Shown here: one piece after another, positions 53,143 to 62,662 of the stretch
Layout: each line of letters opens with the position of its first letter
Numbering within the stretch: the first letter of the stretch is position 1
Source of the DNA: Amblyomma americanum
Taxonomy: Eukaryota > Arthropoda > Arachnida > Ixodida > Ixodidae
Length of the DNA: 64,000 bases
Reading direction: 5' to 3'
Assembly: GCF_052857255.1 (NCBI RefSeq)
Contig: NC_135507.1
Span: 79,528,850-79,592,849 of the forward strand
The notes under the pieces: model-generated
The model's input: only the letters and a program-made list of their open reading frames with translations
What the model was told of the DNA's origin: nothing
Database searches by the model: none
Translations under genes and position numbers: made by a program

Positions 53143-53590
53143 GCGACATATAAAGCTTTTGCCTTGGAATAAAGTGCATTAATAGAAACGCATGGCTATA
53201 TTAGCGCTCATAAAATGGCTTTCTACGCATGACACGCACCACTTCTCTTCGGGGTCGACGTCGCTTGTATCTAGCCGCTCCATCATGAACAACTTCAGAT
53301 TCCTGCTGACATAGTAGGCGAATCATCTTGTACGACCTGAAGTAGCGGCGAAAACATTTTCACTCAGTCCATAGTGGCGAATGGGCGTCCAAACAAAGAT
53401 TCGCTGTAGCTGGCTTGCATTCTATGTGGCGTCCATGTCGATTGTGGTGAGAATCGAAGGTGCGCTACTCGTCTTGAAGGCTCAACCAGACATCGAGGTT
53501 TTTCTGCGCACTGCATACGCTAAACAGAACGGTGCAAAAAATGTAGTGAGGTGTCCTCTATCACACTCTCTTTTATGATATCGAGTGCGC
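53143..53590 (+). repeat. Repeat R5, copy 3
   Basis: Matches 29407-29885 in reverse and 9300-9545 directly. The short frame seen in the other copies has two stops here. A later frame (53381-53578) is unique to this copy. It forms the outer edge of segment B and ends exactly at a TIR transposon. Confidence 0.65.
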
Positions 53591-53676
53591 TATACTCCGT
53601 TTCATACATAGCTGTCTACACAGCCAAAGGTACGGAAGTAGTCCGTCAAAAAAAAACTAACAAAATGCGTCACTCC

Positions 53677-53765
53677 GCCTCGCGTCGTGGCTGAGTGGTA
53701 CGAAGCGCGGGCATGTTTGTTCATTTTGTGAGGGGGCCCAGGTTCGATCCTCAGAGTAGGTTTGT
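53677..53765 (+). mobile_element. tRNA-like sequence inside the TIR element
   Basis: gtcgtggctgagtggtacga fits an A box (TGGCTGAGTGG) and caggttcgatcctcagag fits a B box. The spacing and cloverleaf are not convincing for a functional tRNA, and the downstream T-rich run suggests a SINE head. Confidence 0.4.
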
Positions 53766-54029
53766 TCTTTTTTTATCTTTTTTCGGCGAATCTCTAGATA
53801 GAAAGTCTAAATGCGAGCCATATATAAGTGGCCTTTTTTGTTATCAAAATGAAATGACTTCTTTAATAAGAAGCGTGCTGTTAACTTTTTCCGCAGGGAA
53901 ACGAAAGTGAAGTGAGAGTTGGCAACGGACGTGCTGAGAGGCGCTGTTTTTCGGTGTTCACGGATTTTTTCGCATGCTGCACACAATGAATCATTAATTG
54001 TGGGGTGATAGAATTCAGTGTGGCTTCAA

Positions 54030-54302
54030 TTATTTTACTCCGCCAGAAAGACCTTCTTTCTTAAACCTCACAACTGTCCGAGGGCTCACTCCGGTCATCT
54101 CGCCCACAATTGCGAGAACGTCACGCACAGTCTTCTCGGGGTGGAGCTTCTTTATGCTTGCGTAGACATTAACTATCACCGCCTTGCAGTCTTTAGAAAA
54201 CTTTGGAGACTTCACCTTGGAAAAGAGGCGAACAGGAGATGTTTTCGAAGTCGAAGCGGGGGAAGAAAACAAGCCAGCAGGTGACAGCGACGCCATTTTC
54301 AC
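54030..54302 (-). CDS. Helix-turn-helix DNA-binding protein of the TIR transposon
   Basis: 90 residues. After a Ser/Pro-rich N-terminus and a basic patch, the C-terminal 60 residues read SKDCKAVIVNVYASIKKLHP, then TVRDVLAIVGEMTGVSPRTVVRFKKEG. This resembles the N-terminal HTH module of Tc1/IS630-type transposases in arthropods, where a conserved TG-S-TV-R helix recognises DNA. The protein stops before any catalytic domain. It could be the first exon of a transposase, a free-standing binding protein or a truncated relic. It is open from ATG to stop, unlike most frames here. Confidence 0.65.
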   Translation of the reverse strand: MKMASLSPAGLFSSPASTSKTSPVRLFSKVKSPKFSKDCKAVIVNVYASIKKLHPEKTVRDVLAIVGEMTGVSPRTVVRFKKEGLSGGVK

Positions 54303-54641
54303 AAACAGACCTGCCGGCTAAGCTGCGAAAACCTGATACAGCCGGCGCCTGAGAAAACGGAAAATCTGCGTCACTCGGTTCTGGAAAACATAAAAGAAAA
54401 ATCAATCTATTTGCAAAATAAAACACTTCCATCGGTCTACTAAAATATCAACTACTGTTCACTTTGCTTGTCAATTCATTTCTATTTTTATTTTTGACGC
54501 ACTATATTATGATGCGGACGAGGATCGCAAACAGGCACCGTAGCCTTGGCTGCGTAGACAGCTAAGTATGAAACGGAGTATAGATTACAGCTGCTCTCCT
54601 TTTTGCCTTCATATGGGCGTATTCGTTCCCAATTTGTGTCG

Positions 54642-55042
54642 GTGACCCAGCACCAGGTAAGTATTTGCAAGTCAGAAAACAACGCGCTTTGAGCGCGCTT
54701 AGAACAACAAGCCTGCTGAACCGCGAATGGAGCCGGTGCTTACTTGATTAGGTACCGCTATCTAATGCATTCAGCGCACAAATTATCAGTGGTCCAGTAA
54801 TACGCTTCTGCTCAACAAATTCAACGTCTAAGTGGAACCCTTGCTTGGTTTCAACGCTGATTGTGTACTGGCGGCGTTGCATTGAAGTTTTAATCAATGT
54901 CACATTAGAATCTGAGATTTTGAGAAAGCGGAGATATTATTGTTACTCTTCATTTTGATTTACCCTGTTGACGACGCGCAGCAACAAATAAAAATAAAAG
55001 CCGTGTGCTGTACAATGATAATTGGCCTTTGAAAAATAGGTT
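54642..55042. repeat. Segment D2, left part
   Basis: Direct partner of 17466-17869. It begins just right of the TIR element. The perfect donor-like string ccaggtaagtat lies at 54653-54664. No coding frame is conserved with D1. Confidence 0.85.
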
Positions 55043-55359
55043 ACCCGCCGCGGTGGCTCAGTGGTTACGGCGCTCGTCTACTGAGCCGGAGCACCAAGGT
55101 TCGAACGCGACCACAGCGGCTGCGTTTTTATGGAGTCAAAACGCTAAGGCGCCCGTGTGCTGTGCGATGTAGGTGTACGTTAAAGATCCCCAGGTGGTCG
55201 AAATTATTCCGGAGCCCTCCACTTCGGCACCTCTTTCGTTCTTTCTTCTTTCACTCCCGGCTTCATTCCTTCATCTATGGCGCGGTTCAGATGTCCGCCA
55301 ATATATGAGACAGATACTGCGCCATTTCCTTTCCACGAAAACCAATTATTAATATTATT
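55043..55359 (+). mobile_element. Ruka SINE, full length (shared with D1)
   Basis: Complete copy with slightly decayed B box (aggttcgaacgcg). It has the same right flank as the headless copy at 17870-18041, so it predates the duplication. Confidence 0.9.
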
Positions 55360-55892
55360 AAAGACATGTTGTTTGAGGAAAGGAAACGGTGCAAGAATTG
55401 TATACTCCCGGTGGACACCCTAACCGCACCGTAAGAGAAAGGAGGAAAGTGGCCGTGAAAGAAGAAATAAAGAGTTGCTGTAGTAGAGGGCCCCGGAATA
55501 ATTTCGACCACCTGTGCATCTTTAATAGCACAGAACACGGGCGCCTTGTCTTTCCCATACACTCTCATTTTCATTATACTACAAGAACAGGGCAAAACTG
55601 AAAACAAAATTTGTTCAGTTCACGCTAAGGATTCCCAGGTGCTCAAAATTATTCCGGAGCCCCTCACTACGGCACGTCTTCCTTTCTTCTGTCAGTGTCT
55701 CCTTCATCCCTTCCCTTACGTAGCGGTTTAGTTGTCCGCCGAGATGTGAGATATTGCGCCATATCCTTTCCCCAGCAACCAATTTACAATTTACATATTT
55801 GAAGAAAGGAAATGACGCAGTAACTGTCTCACATGTCTGGGTGGACACACGAACTGCGCCGTAAGGGAAGGGATAAACAAGGAACTAAGAAA
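55360..55892. mobile_element. Old Ruka-related SINE fragments
   Basis: 55360-55560 is the minus-strand old SINE shared with D1, here without the younger Ruka. 55615-55795 is a plus-strand Ruka 3' part, and 55796-55890 a minus-strand 3' end. Together they form an inverted SINE cluster. Confidence 0.7.
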
Positions 55893-56346
55893 GAAGCCGC
55901 CGCGGTGGCTGAATAGTTATGGCGCTTGGCTGCTGGCCCGAAAGATGCGGGTTCGATACCGGCCGCGGCGGTCGAATTGCGATGAAGGCGAAATTCTAGA
56001 GGCCCGTGTACTATGCGATGTCAGTGCGCGTTAAAGAACCCCAGGTGGTCGATACTTCCGGAGCCCTTCTGTACGGCGTCTCTCAAAGTCTGAGTCTCTT
56101 TGGGACGTGAATAATAATAATAATAATAATTGGTTTTTTGGTGGAAAGGAAATGGCGCAGTATCTGTCTCATATATCGTTGGACACCTGAACCGCGCCGT
56201 AAGGGAAGGGATAAAGGAGGGAGTGAAAGAAGAGAGGAACAAATAGGTCCGTAGTGGAGGGCTCCGGAATAATTTCGACCACCTGGGGATCTTTAACGTG
56301 CACTGACATCGCACAGCACACGTGAAACCCCCATAAACCAAATCAA
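55893..56346 (+). mobile_element. Ruka-related SINE (GTTTAACGTCCC family) hosting a Ruka
   Basis: Head with A box (ggtggctgaatagtt) and B box (gggttcgataccgg), body with gaattgcgatgaaggcgaaa, and 3' end tttgggacgtgaa. After the nested Ruka it resumes as gtgaaacccccataaaccaa with an (AACC)-like tail. Confidence 0.75.
56112..56319 (-). mobile_element. Ruka SINE, 5'-truncated, nested, 7-bp TSD
   Basis: Minus-strand copy lacking the tRNA head. The heptamer acgtgaa is at 56105-56111 and 56320-56326, both within the host SINE's 3' end. Confidence 0.9.
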
Positions 56347-56349
56347 CCA

Positions 56350-56635
56350 ACCGAAAGAGGAAAGGAAGAAAGAGGTGCCGTAGTGGAGGGCTCCGGAATG
56401 GTTTCGACCATCGGGGGGGGGGGGGGGTCTTTAACGTCCACTGACATCGCGCAGCCCACTGGAGCCTCTGCGGTTCGGGTCTATCAAAACGCTGCCTCAG
56501 CCGACTGGATTGACCGCGTGTACTCTGGCGTAGCTGTCGAGTGCCCTTATCGCTAAAGGGCCGAAGCTTCGTTTACTTGGCGGACAGCAAAATTCGTCAC
56601 CGTCGCCTCATCTTCATATTGTAAAAAAAATCTTA
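56350..56635 (-). mobile_element. Old SINE fragment (shared with D1)
   Basis: Partner of 18486-18740, with shared ctgcc.cagccgac.ggatt and gtcgagtgcccttatc. A 16-base G run at 56415 interrupts the conserved ccacctgggg block. Confidence 0.65.
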
Positions 56636-57055
56636 GGACGCTTAAGCTTCGCCTTTAAGAGTGGAACGCGACAGCGTGTTGCAGAACTGCCAGGGAGTCC
56701 ACGGAACGCCATTGCCCGTTCGGCGCGACACCTTGCCCGTTGGACAAATCGCTCTGCTACGTACCGTGAAACGGATGCGCGGAGCGGCAAACCACTTAGA
56801 AGCGCTGCCAGGCGCATTGCCGAAGCGCGCGAGTCTCAAGTTGAAGTCTTATTTCATCGGCACATTGTTCTCGCCAAACCCGATGCTACGAACGCCACCA
56901 CAGGTTCCACGCCGAATTATAGCTTCCGCGCCGAATTAACGGGCAGCAAGCCGCAAGCATCGTGGTGAACGCGCTTTGGATGAGCGCTGCGTTGTTCGCC
57001 GCTCACCGCGTGATTCCTGCGTGCCCGCACGGCCCCAGTGCGCTCAAACAAGAGA
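56636..57055 (-). repeat. Repeat R4, second copy
   Basis: Inverted partner of about 35480-35870. Shared strings include cacggaacgcc, gcccgttcggcgcgac, gtgaaacggatgcgcgg and gcagcgcttt-like blocks. The R4 5' block is absent. Confidence 0.7.
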
Positions 57056-57122
57056 TATGTCAGACGGATCACTTCCCTTCCCTAAAAATCGATTTTCGTT
57101 TCATTTTCCTTTCCTTACGGCG

Positions 57123-57384
57123 AGTTCGAACCCGACAGCGGCGGCTGCGTTTTTGTGGAGGCAAACCGCTAAGGCGCTAGTATGCTGTGCGATGTCAGTG
57201 CTAATTACACATCCCCATGTGGTCGAAATTATTCCGGAGCCCTCCACAACGGCACCTCTTTCTTCCTTTATTCTTTCACTCCCTCCTTTATCCCTTCCCT
57301 TACGGCGCGGTTCAGGTGTCCAACGATATATGAGACAGATACCGCGCCATTTCCTTTCCCAAAAACCAATAATTATTATTAATA
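57123..57384 (+). mobile_element. Ruka SINE, starts at the B box
   Basis: Begins gagttcgaacccgac and continues to the 3' end and (ATT)n tail. The A box is missing. No clear TSD. Confidence 0.85.
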
Positions 57385-57520
57385 GCCTGGCAATTCGCGA
57401 TTCGCAGATCACACCTGCCTTGACAAGTACCTTAGCAAACTAATAGCAAAGCAAAATCGAGTACCCAGACAGGCAAAGTATAAAGATGGCCCTTCAAAAT
57501 ATTTCAAATATGTATAAAGT
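57385..57520. repeat. Segment D2, middle part (left of the insertion)
   Basis: Matches 19240-19375 of D1 (shared gagtacccaga.aggcaaag and gatggcccttcaaaa-like blocks). The D1 match resumes at 58947. Confidence 0.8.
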
Positions 57521-58946
57521 TTTAAGAGCGTCAGCGCTCATTCATGACGTTTCTCGATTTCGTGGGGTCTGCTACCACCTTCCTTCGGCGTGAAACCGAC
57601 GAATTGAAGATCGCGACTACCCACAGTAAATCGATCTATTAGTCAAGTTGCTGATTGATTGCTGACGTCATTAGTATATCGAATTGGTGAATGGTTGGTG
57701 AAGTCACTGATTTTTGTGACGTCAAATTTAACTAGTCACGTGACGATGGTTACTCGCTTATACTAAGTAGTTAATAAGGCCATCCTAAAACAAATTAGAT
57801 ATTTGGAATCGTCTAGATGAGTAGAACACGTTAGACACCAAAATTAGCTAATGATGTCAAGATTTATTTATAGTTAGGCTTAAATTCATTGCTTATAATT
57901 ATTTGACCGATGACGTCCCAATCTCACTAATGGCATTTCGTAACGGGCTCGATGAGTACTACATGTGAGACACCAGTATCGCCTTATTAGTTTATTATTT
58001 ACTTATGGTCAGGTTTAAAATGGCGGCCGTGACTTCAGCACTCGGCCGATCACAATTGCGTACCTCAGGGCGGATTGTGGTGAAAGGGGCACTTTTCATC
58101 ACATAATTTGGTAATGCGCCGATTCCCCGGGCGCCGGCGTAAACATCAACAGTATAGAAGTAAGACAAGTTTCATTGCGGAGCGGGGACCCCGCCATCTT
58201 GCAGCAGCAAGCCACCCGACTAGCGGCTGAGGCCACAAAGAAGCAATGAATCTTAACTTGTCCTTAGTCCTCGGAGGATTCCTTCCCGCGACCCAGGTCT
58301 GCATGCCGGGACCGCGGATTTGGGGGCTCCTTCTCGGAGGAAAATGAAGTTTTCATTGATTATTAATTAATGAATTAAATAGTTCACTCATTCGGGGTAC
58401 CTACCGCCTGGCGGTAAGCAACAATGGCCATCCAAATAATAATAATAATAATTTGTTTTTTTTTTGGAACGGAAATGGCGCAGTATCTTTCTCATATATC
58501 GTTGGGCACCTGAACCGCGCCGTAAGGGAAGGCATAAAGGAGGGAAAGAAAGAAGAAAGGAAGAAAGGGGCGCCGTAGTGGTATGCTCCGGAATAATTTC
58601 GACCACCTGGAGTTCTTTAACGTGCGCTGACATCGCACAGCACACGGGCGCCCTAGCGTTTTGCCTCCATAAAAACGCAGCCGCCGCGGTCGGCTTTGCA
58701 CCCGGGAACTCCGGATCAGTAGCTGAGCGGTCTAACCACTGAGCCACCGCGGCGGTTGCCCTCCAAAGAGTCGAAAAATCTTTTTCGGCCCAAATTCGTC
58801 ACAAAATATCCGACCTGAAGGCGGAAGGCGCCCGCTCGCCGTAAGGAACACCACCCTAATCTCGTGGCAATACATCGAATGGACAATAGATCGCGCTACC
58901 AAGCAGCTGACGCTCGTTACTGCAACGTCTTCCAGACGGTGGCGCC
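57521..58946. mobile_element. D2-specific 1.4-kb insertion of unknown type
   Basis: The D1 sequence is uninterrupted across this block, so it is an insertion in D2 (or a loss from D1). It is non-coding, contains several tgacgtca-like motifs and a GC-rich part near 58100-58340, and carries a Ruka at 58437-58757. No terminal repeats were recognised. Its nature is open: a MITE, a SINE cluster or transferred tick DNA are all possible. Confidence 0.5.
58437..58757 (-). mobile_element. Ruka SINE with 10-bp TSD
   Basis: Minus-strand full copy; the B box is mutated (cggctttgcacccggg). gccatccaaa at 58427-58436 and gccctccaaa at 58758-58767 differ at one base. Confidence 0.9.
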
Positions 58947-60411
58947 ATATTTTTTCACTCGTCTCGGAAAGGCACAGTACCTTACATTCGTATGCTAAAC
59001 ATGAATGCATTTACTAAGGGCACATAGCCGCTCATTATTACCACGCGATGGAAATAACCAGGAAAATTAAAATTTTCGTATGCGAAACATGAAATGCGAA
59101 ACATGAATGCATTTACTAAGGGCAGATAGCCACTCATTATTACAACGCGATGGAAGTAACCAGGAAAATTAAAATTCTTATTTTGTTTGGTGTATTTAGC
59201 AGCAACTGTCATGAATAGCTCATTTCCAGTATCCTTCATAACGAAAGCATTAAACATTGTCATCCTGCTTACGCTTACATATGAAGCGGAGACATTGCCT
59301 ATACTTTCGGAAAGCCTTGTACTTAGGTTGCGGGTAGCACAGCGGACTATAGAAATCAACATGATAGATGCCGAGTTAGGACACAGGCAGAGAGGAGAAT
59401 TGGCCAGAGAACACACTCGGCTACATATTAGCGTACTTGAAATCAAGAACAAACGGCCATTGCTAACACATGTGATGTGAAGGTATATAACCGATAGACA
59501 TAAGTGGTAGGATCGTAGGAGGAAGCAAGCGAAACAGACGGCAGAAAAATGAGATGGACAGATCCGATTAAGTAGTTCCGTATATAAGGTGGCCAAAGCT
59601 GTCAAAGGACACGGATATTTTCAGGGATATGGCAGAAGCCGTTGTCCTTAACTGAAATTAGTCAGGCTGACTTACAAGAGGGTGTTGATTAGAGAGAAAA
59701 TATTGCGCACGCGGCTTCATAGGGGACTCAAAGAGAAGCTTGTGCCACTCAGGAAAACTTGAAAGGTTAGAATGCCTGTTGGAAAGTATTCGGTGCCAAA
59801 CACGCAGTAATTGCGACTTTTTAAAAAGGCAACCACTAAAAAATGACGTCGGCTACGCTTCCATGATGTTCTAAAAAAATCCGTCTCTGGAGAACGATGA
59901 GTAGTCATCTGAACAACCATGAATTAAACCAAAGGGACATTAGCGTAAGCCTCCGATAACTTTACGGAACAACGTTCATTGTTGCCATGCAACGAAAAAA
60001 TTACGAATTATAAATCGCCATGTTTCGCCAATATCGAATATACAAGTTGTCCCACATAACTTGAGCCAAGGTTTTAAAAATGAAAGCAATTTCGGACGTG
60101 AATGAAATTGAGAGCGTAATATTGGCACTACCCTAGAGTTACTCAGGCTATTTTTATTTTTCCTATAACTAAATCATTAGCTTTGTTTAAGTCATCAACT
60201 TTCTAAGTACTCGCTGCAGATCATAAGTGTGATACGCAGAGTTGTAGAGCACCTTCATAAACCTCTCAAAAAATTGTTTCCTACACGATATGTCTCATGT
60301 GGTCCTTTTTCTGCGTTCCAAAGAGAGGCCGCGAAATACGAAAAATACTACGTGACAGGGCGCATGCGCTGTAATCCGAATTGTTCAGAAATGTGCACAA
60401 TTCAGACTTTT
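58947..60411. repeat. Segment D2, continuing
   Basis: Direct partner of D1 at 19370-19726, 20097-20937 and 27238-27490. The I-group LINE and the 6.3-kb CR1 nest of D1 are both absent. An internal tandem duplication of about 95 bp occurs at 58990-59170. A minus-strand frame (58982-59605) is not conserved in D1, which argues against a gene. Confidence 0.8.
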
Positions 60412-61400
60412 GGAGAGAGCATTAGAGGCCGCAGCGGCAAGCATAACGGTCCGCTATGGTCGCCGCCTCCTCCAGTTTGCCCTCAATATCTCCGAGGGAG
60501 CCCTGCGCGGCCCACAGTGGGATGTAATCGGCATACAGAGCATGCTGCACACTGGCGACATCACCCAGTTGGGCCGGTAGGTGCATCATAGCCAGATAGA
60601 ATAACAGATAAGAGAGCACCGCGCCCAGTGGTGTACCCCTGGCTCCTAAATGAAAAGGACCATGTTCGTTATCCTAGATACGAATGTAATATTGTCTGTG
60701 GGTCGAAAATTGCCGCATGTATTGAACTTTTATTTGGGGGGGGGGGGGGGGAAGGAAATGGCACATATCGGCGGACACCTGAACAGCGCCGTCAGGGAAG
60801 GGATAAAGGAAGGAGTGAAAGAAGAAGGGAAGAAAAGGCGCCGTAGTGGAGGGCTCGGGACTAATTTCGACCACCTGTGGGTCTTTAACGTGCACTGACA
60901 TCGCAAGCCCACGGTCGCCTGTGTTTCGCCTCCTAGAAACGCTTCCGCCGCTGTCGGGTTCGAACCCGGGGAACTCCGGATCAGTAGCCGAGCGGCCTAA
61001 CCACTGAGCCATGGCGCCGCAGTTAGTTTGAAAGAAGTGTGTGAGAATAATCTTGTGGGTAACGTTGTCGAATGCTTCCTTCAAATCCAAGGCGAGTACG
61101 ACCTTGTCATTGTGGGGGCATTCGACGGAGTCGAGGAAAGTCCGACTGAGTTGTAGCAGGACATCCTGTGCAGATCTGTGTGGAGAAACCCGAACATGGT
61201 GTCTGCAAAAAGGTGTTGGGATTGCTGAACTCAGACAACCTGTCAGATATCAACGTCTTCATGAGTTTTCCCACAAAGGAAGTCATAGAGATGGGACAGA
61301 GGTTGTCCGTGTTGATGGCCTTGCCAGCTTTAAGAATGAAGGTGACGAGGAAGGTCGTCCAGTCGATGGAGAGTGGCACTTCCGTAAGCCGCACTCAGTT
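60412..61400 (-). pseudogene. I-group LINE RT fragment, split by a Ruka
   Basis: Minus-strand blocks: TFLVTFILKAGKAINTDNL, PISMTSFVGKLMKTLISDRL, DLKEAFDNVTHKIIL, then after the SINE QHALYADYIPLWAAQGSL (YADD changed to YADY). Sequence between the palm and motif C is partly lost. The left part is shared with D1 (28617-28870). Confidence 0.8.
60735..61022 (-). mobile_element. Ruka SINE inside the LINE fragment
   Basis: Complete minus-strand copy with B box (gggttcgaacccggg) and A box (ccactgagcca). A G run at 60737-60750 replaces the usual ttttgggg end. D1 holds a shortened version at the same LINE position. Confidence 0.88.
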
Positions 61401-61404
61401 ATCC

Positions 61405-61915
61405 AAAAGGATAGGTATGGGTGCGCTGCCTATCCAGCGTGCGGAACGCAATAAAAGTAGGCTTCTGCAGTTGGACACCAATGCCACGTGCATGAAAGCG
61501 AGATTGAGGTCTCCACTGACCCAGGGAGCCATTCCCCTCCAACAATGAAGCGACCAGAAAGAGCCAGTTGTGCGCATTTCTATTGGTGAAAATGAACGGC
61601 CTCTACAATGTTGTCAACGACAATGAACGCCGGCGGCTCACTTGTTTTGTTTGGTTTTTGAGGAAAGGAAATGGCGCAGTAACTGTCCCGCATATCTCGG
61701 TGGTGACTCGAAACGCGCCGTAAAGGAAGGGATAGGAGGGAGGGAAAAAATAAAGGAAGAAAGAGGACTGAAAACTCGATTTTGAGGAAAGGCGCGTCGC
61801 GGCACAGCGGGGGTAACACTTGTGGCTAGGTGCAACTGGTAGCGTATGCGCGGTACACAAGTGACGCTAAGCTGAAATGCTCCGCTGGCTACCCTAGTGT
61901 AGCTTTCGCTACAAA
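61405..61915. repeat. Repeat R3, copy 2
   Basis: Partner of 34575-35045. A Ruka 3' end (61651-61767, minus strand) lies in its centre. It ends ctagtgtagctttcgctaca. Non-coding. Confidence 0.65.
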
Positions 61916-62285
61916 AGTTTACACACGTGCAATTGAAACAGCAACGTGATACATGAACATTCACACTGGGACAGCGGATAAGCATAAAAATTGAGGCGGC
62001 CACTTTGGTGACCTAAAGTGCGGTTAGGCAAAAGCTTTAGCGCGTTGTTGCTGCTTCTGTCACTGATGTGTGGTTAAGATGTTAAGTACACCATTTTTTG
62101 TGAATCTTAAATGCTGGAGATACTGGAGGGCTTTTGGGAGGCATCCTTCTGATTAGACGCCTTTCCGCACTCTCCAGCGTCCTGTAGGCAAGGAGAACTA
62201 CATATGCGTTAGCAGGAGATATTATACTGGAGCCGCCTCCACGCGACAGCTCGTCTATTAATTAGGCCAACATCTAGCGGGGGTA
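61916..62285. other. No recognisable feature
   Basis: Mixed-composition DNA without long frames or shared repeats. Confidence 0.45.
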
Positions 62286-62289
62286 CCAG

Positions 62290-62662
62290 TCTACGTCCCA
62301 ATTTATAATGCTCGATGATCTCCGCTCATTTTTGCTGGCACTCGTCGTATGCCCATTGTGGGGGGTCTGACGGCTACCCGGAAGTTAGCTAGCGATACCT
62401 CGTGAACCACCTCGTTAGCAGGGACGACAGCGTGCGCAGGTGTCCTAATTAACTTAATTTTCCAATTCAGCGTTCTTTGGGTGAGGATTTTGGCTGCTAC
62501 AAGTGAAATCCCCCCCCCCTTTCCAAAATTTTGGACGGTGGTTCTGCTGACGCTAATTTTAACCTTGGCTTTCGTTCCTACACAAGCGAGCGCTATCGCA
62601 ACTTCCTCCCCAGTCTCTGTTGCGGCCTCGGATGATGGGGGTGTTTCACGTGGTATCATAGA
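62290..62662 (-). pseudogene. Inverted 5' half of an I-group LINE insertion (RNase H)
   Basis: Minus-strand frame with EAATETGEEVAIALACVGTK (RNase H glutamate block), ISVSRTTVQNF (degraded TDS block) and IRTPAHAVVPANEVVHEVS (end of RNase H, aspartate lost). Its continuation is on the opposite strand immediately to the right. Confidence 0.75.

Larger units (their letters stand above)
53591..54582 (-). mobile_element. Tc1/mariner-like DNA transposon with about 45-bp TIRs
   Basis: The left end tactccgtttcatacatagc is matched in reverse complement by the right end (tactccgtttcatacttagc), continuing for about 45 bp with few changes. TA dinucleotides flank both ends, as for TA-targeting transposases. 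The 990-bp element carries a helix-turn-helix ORF but no DDE catalytic domain, so it is non-autonomous or internally deleted. It lies precisely between segments B and D2. Confidence 0.82.

Noticed and set aside
57700..58000. Origin of replication or CRE-regulated promoter from the tgacgtca strings
   Set aside because: The palindromes are scattered in an insertion of unknown type with no gene nearby; insufficient support.
58982..59605. 207-codon minus-strand frame as a gene (multi-pass membrane-like)
   Set aside because: The duplicated partner in D1 does not keep the frame, and part of the length comes from an internal tandem duplication.
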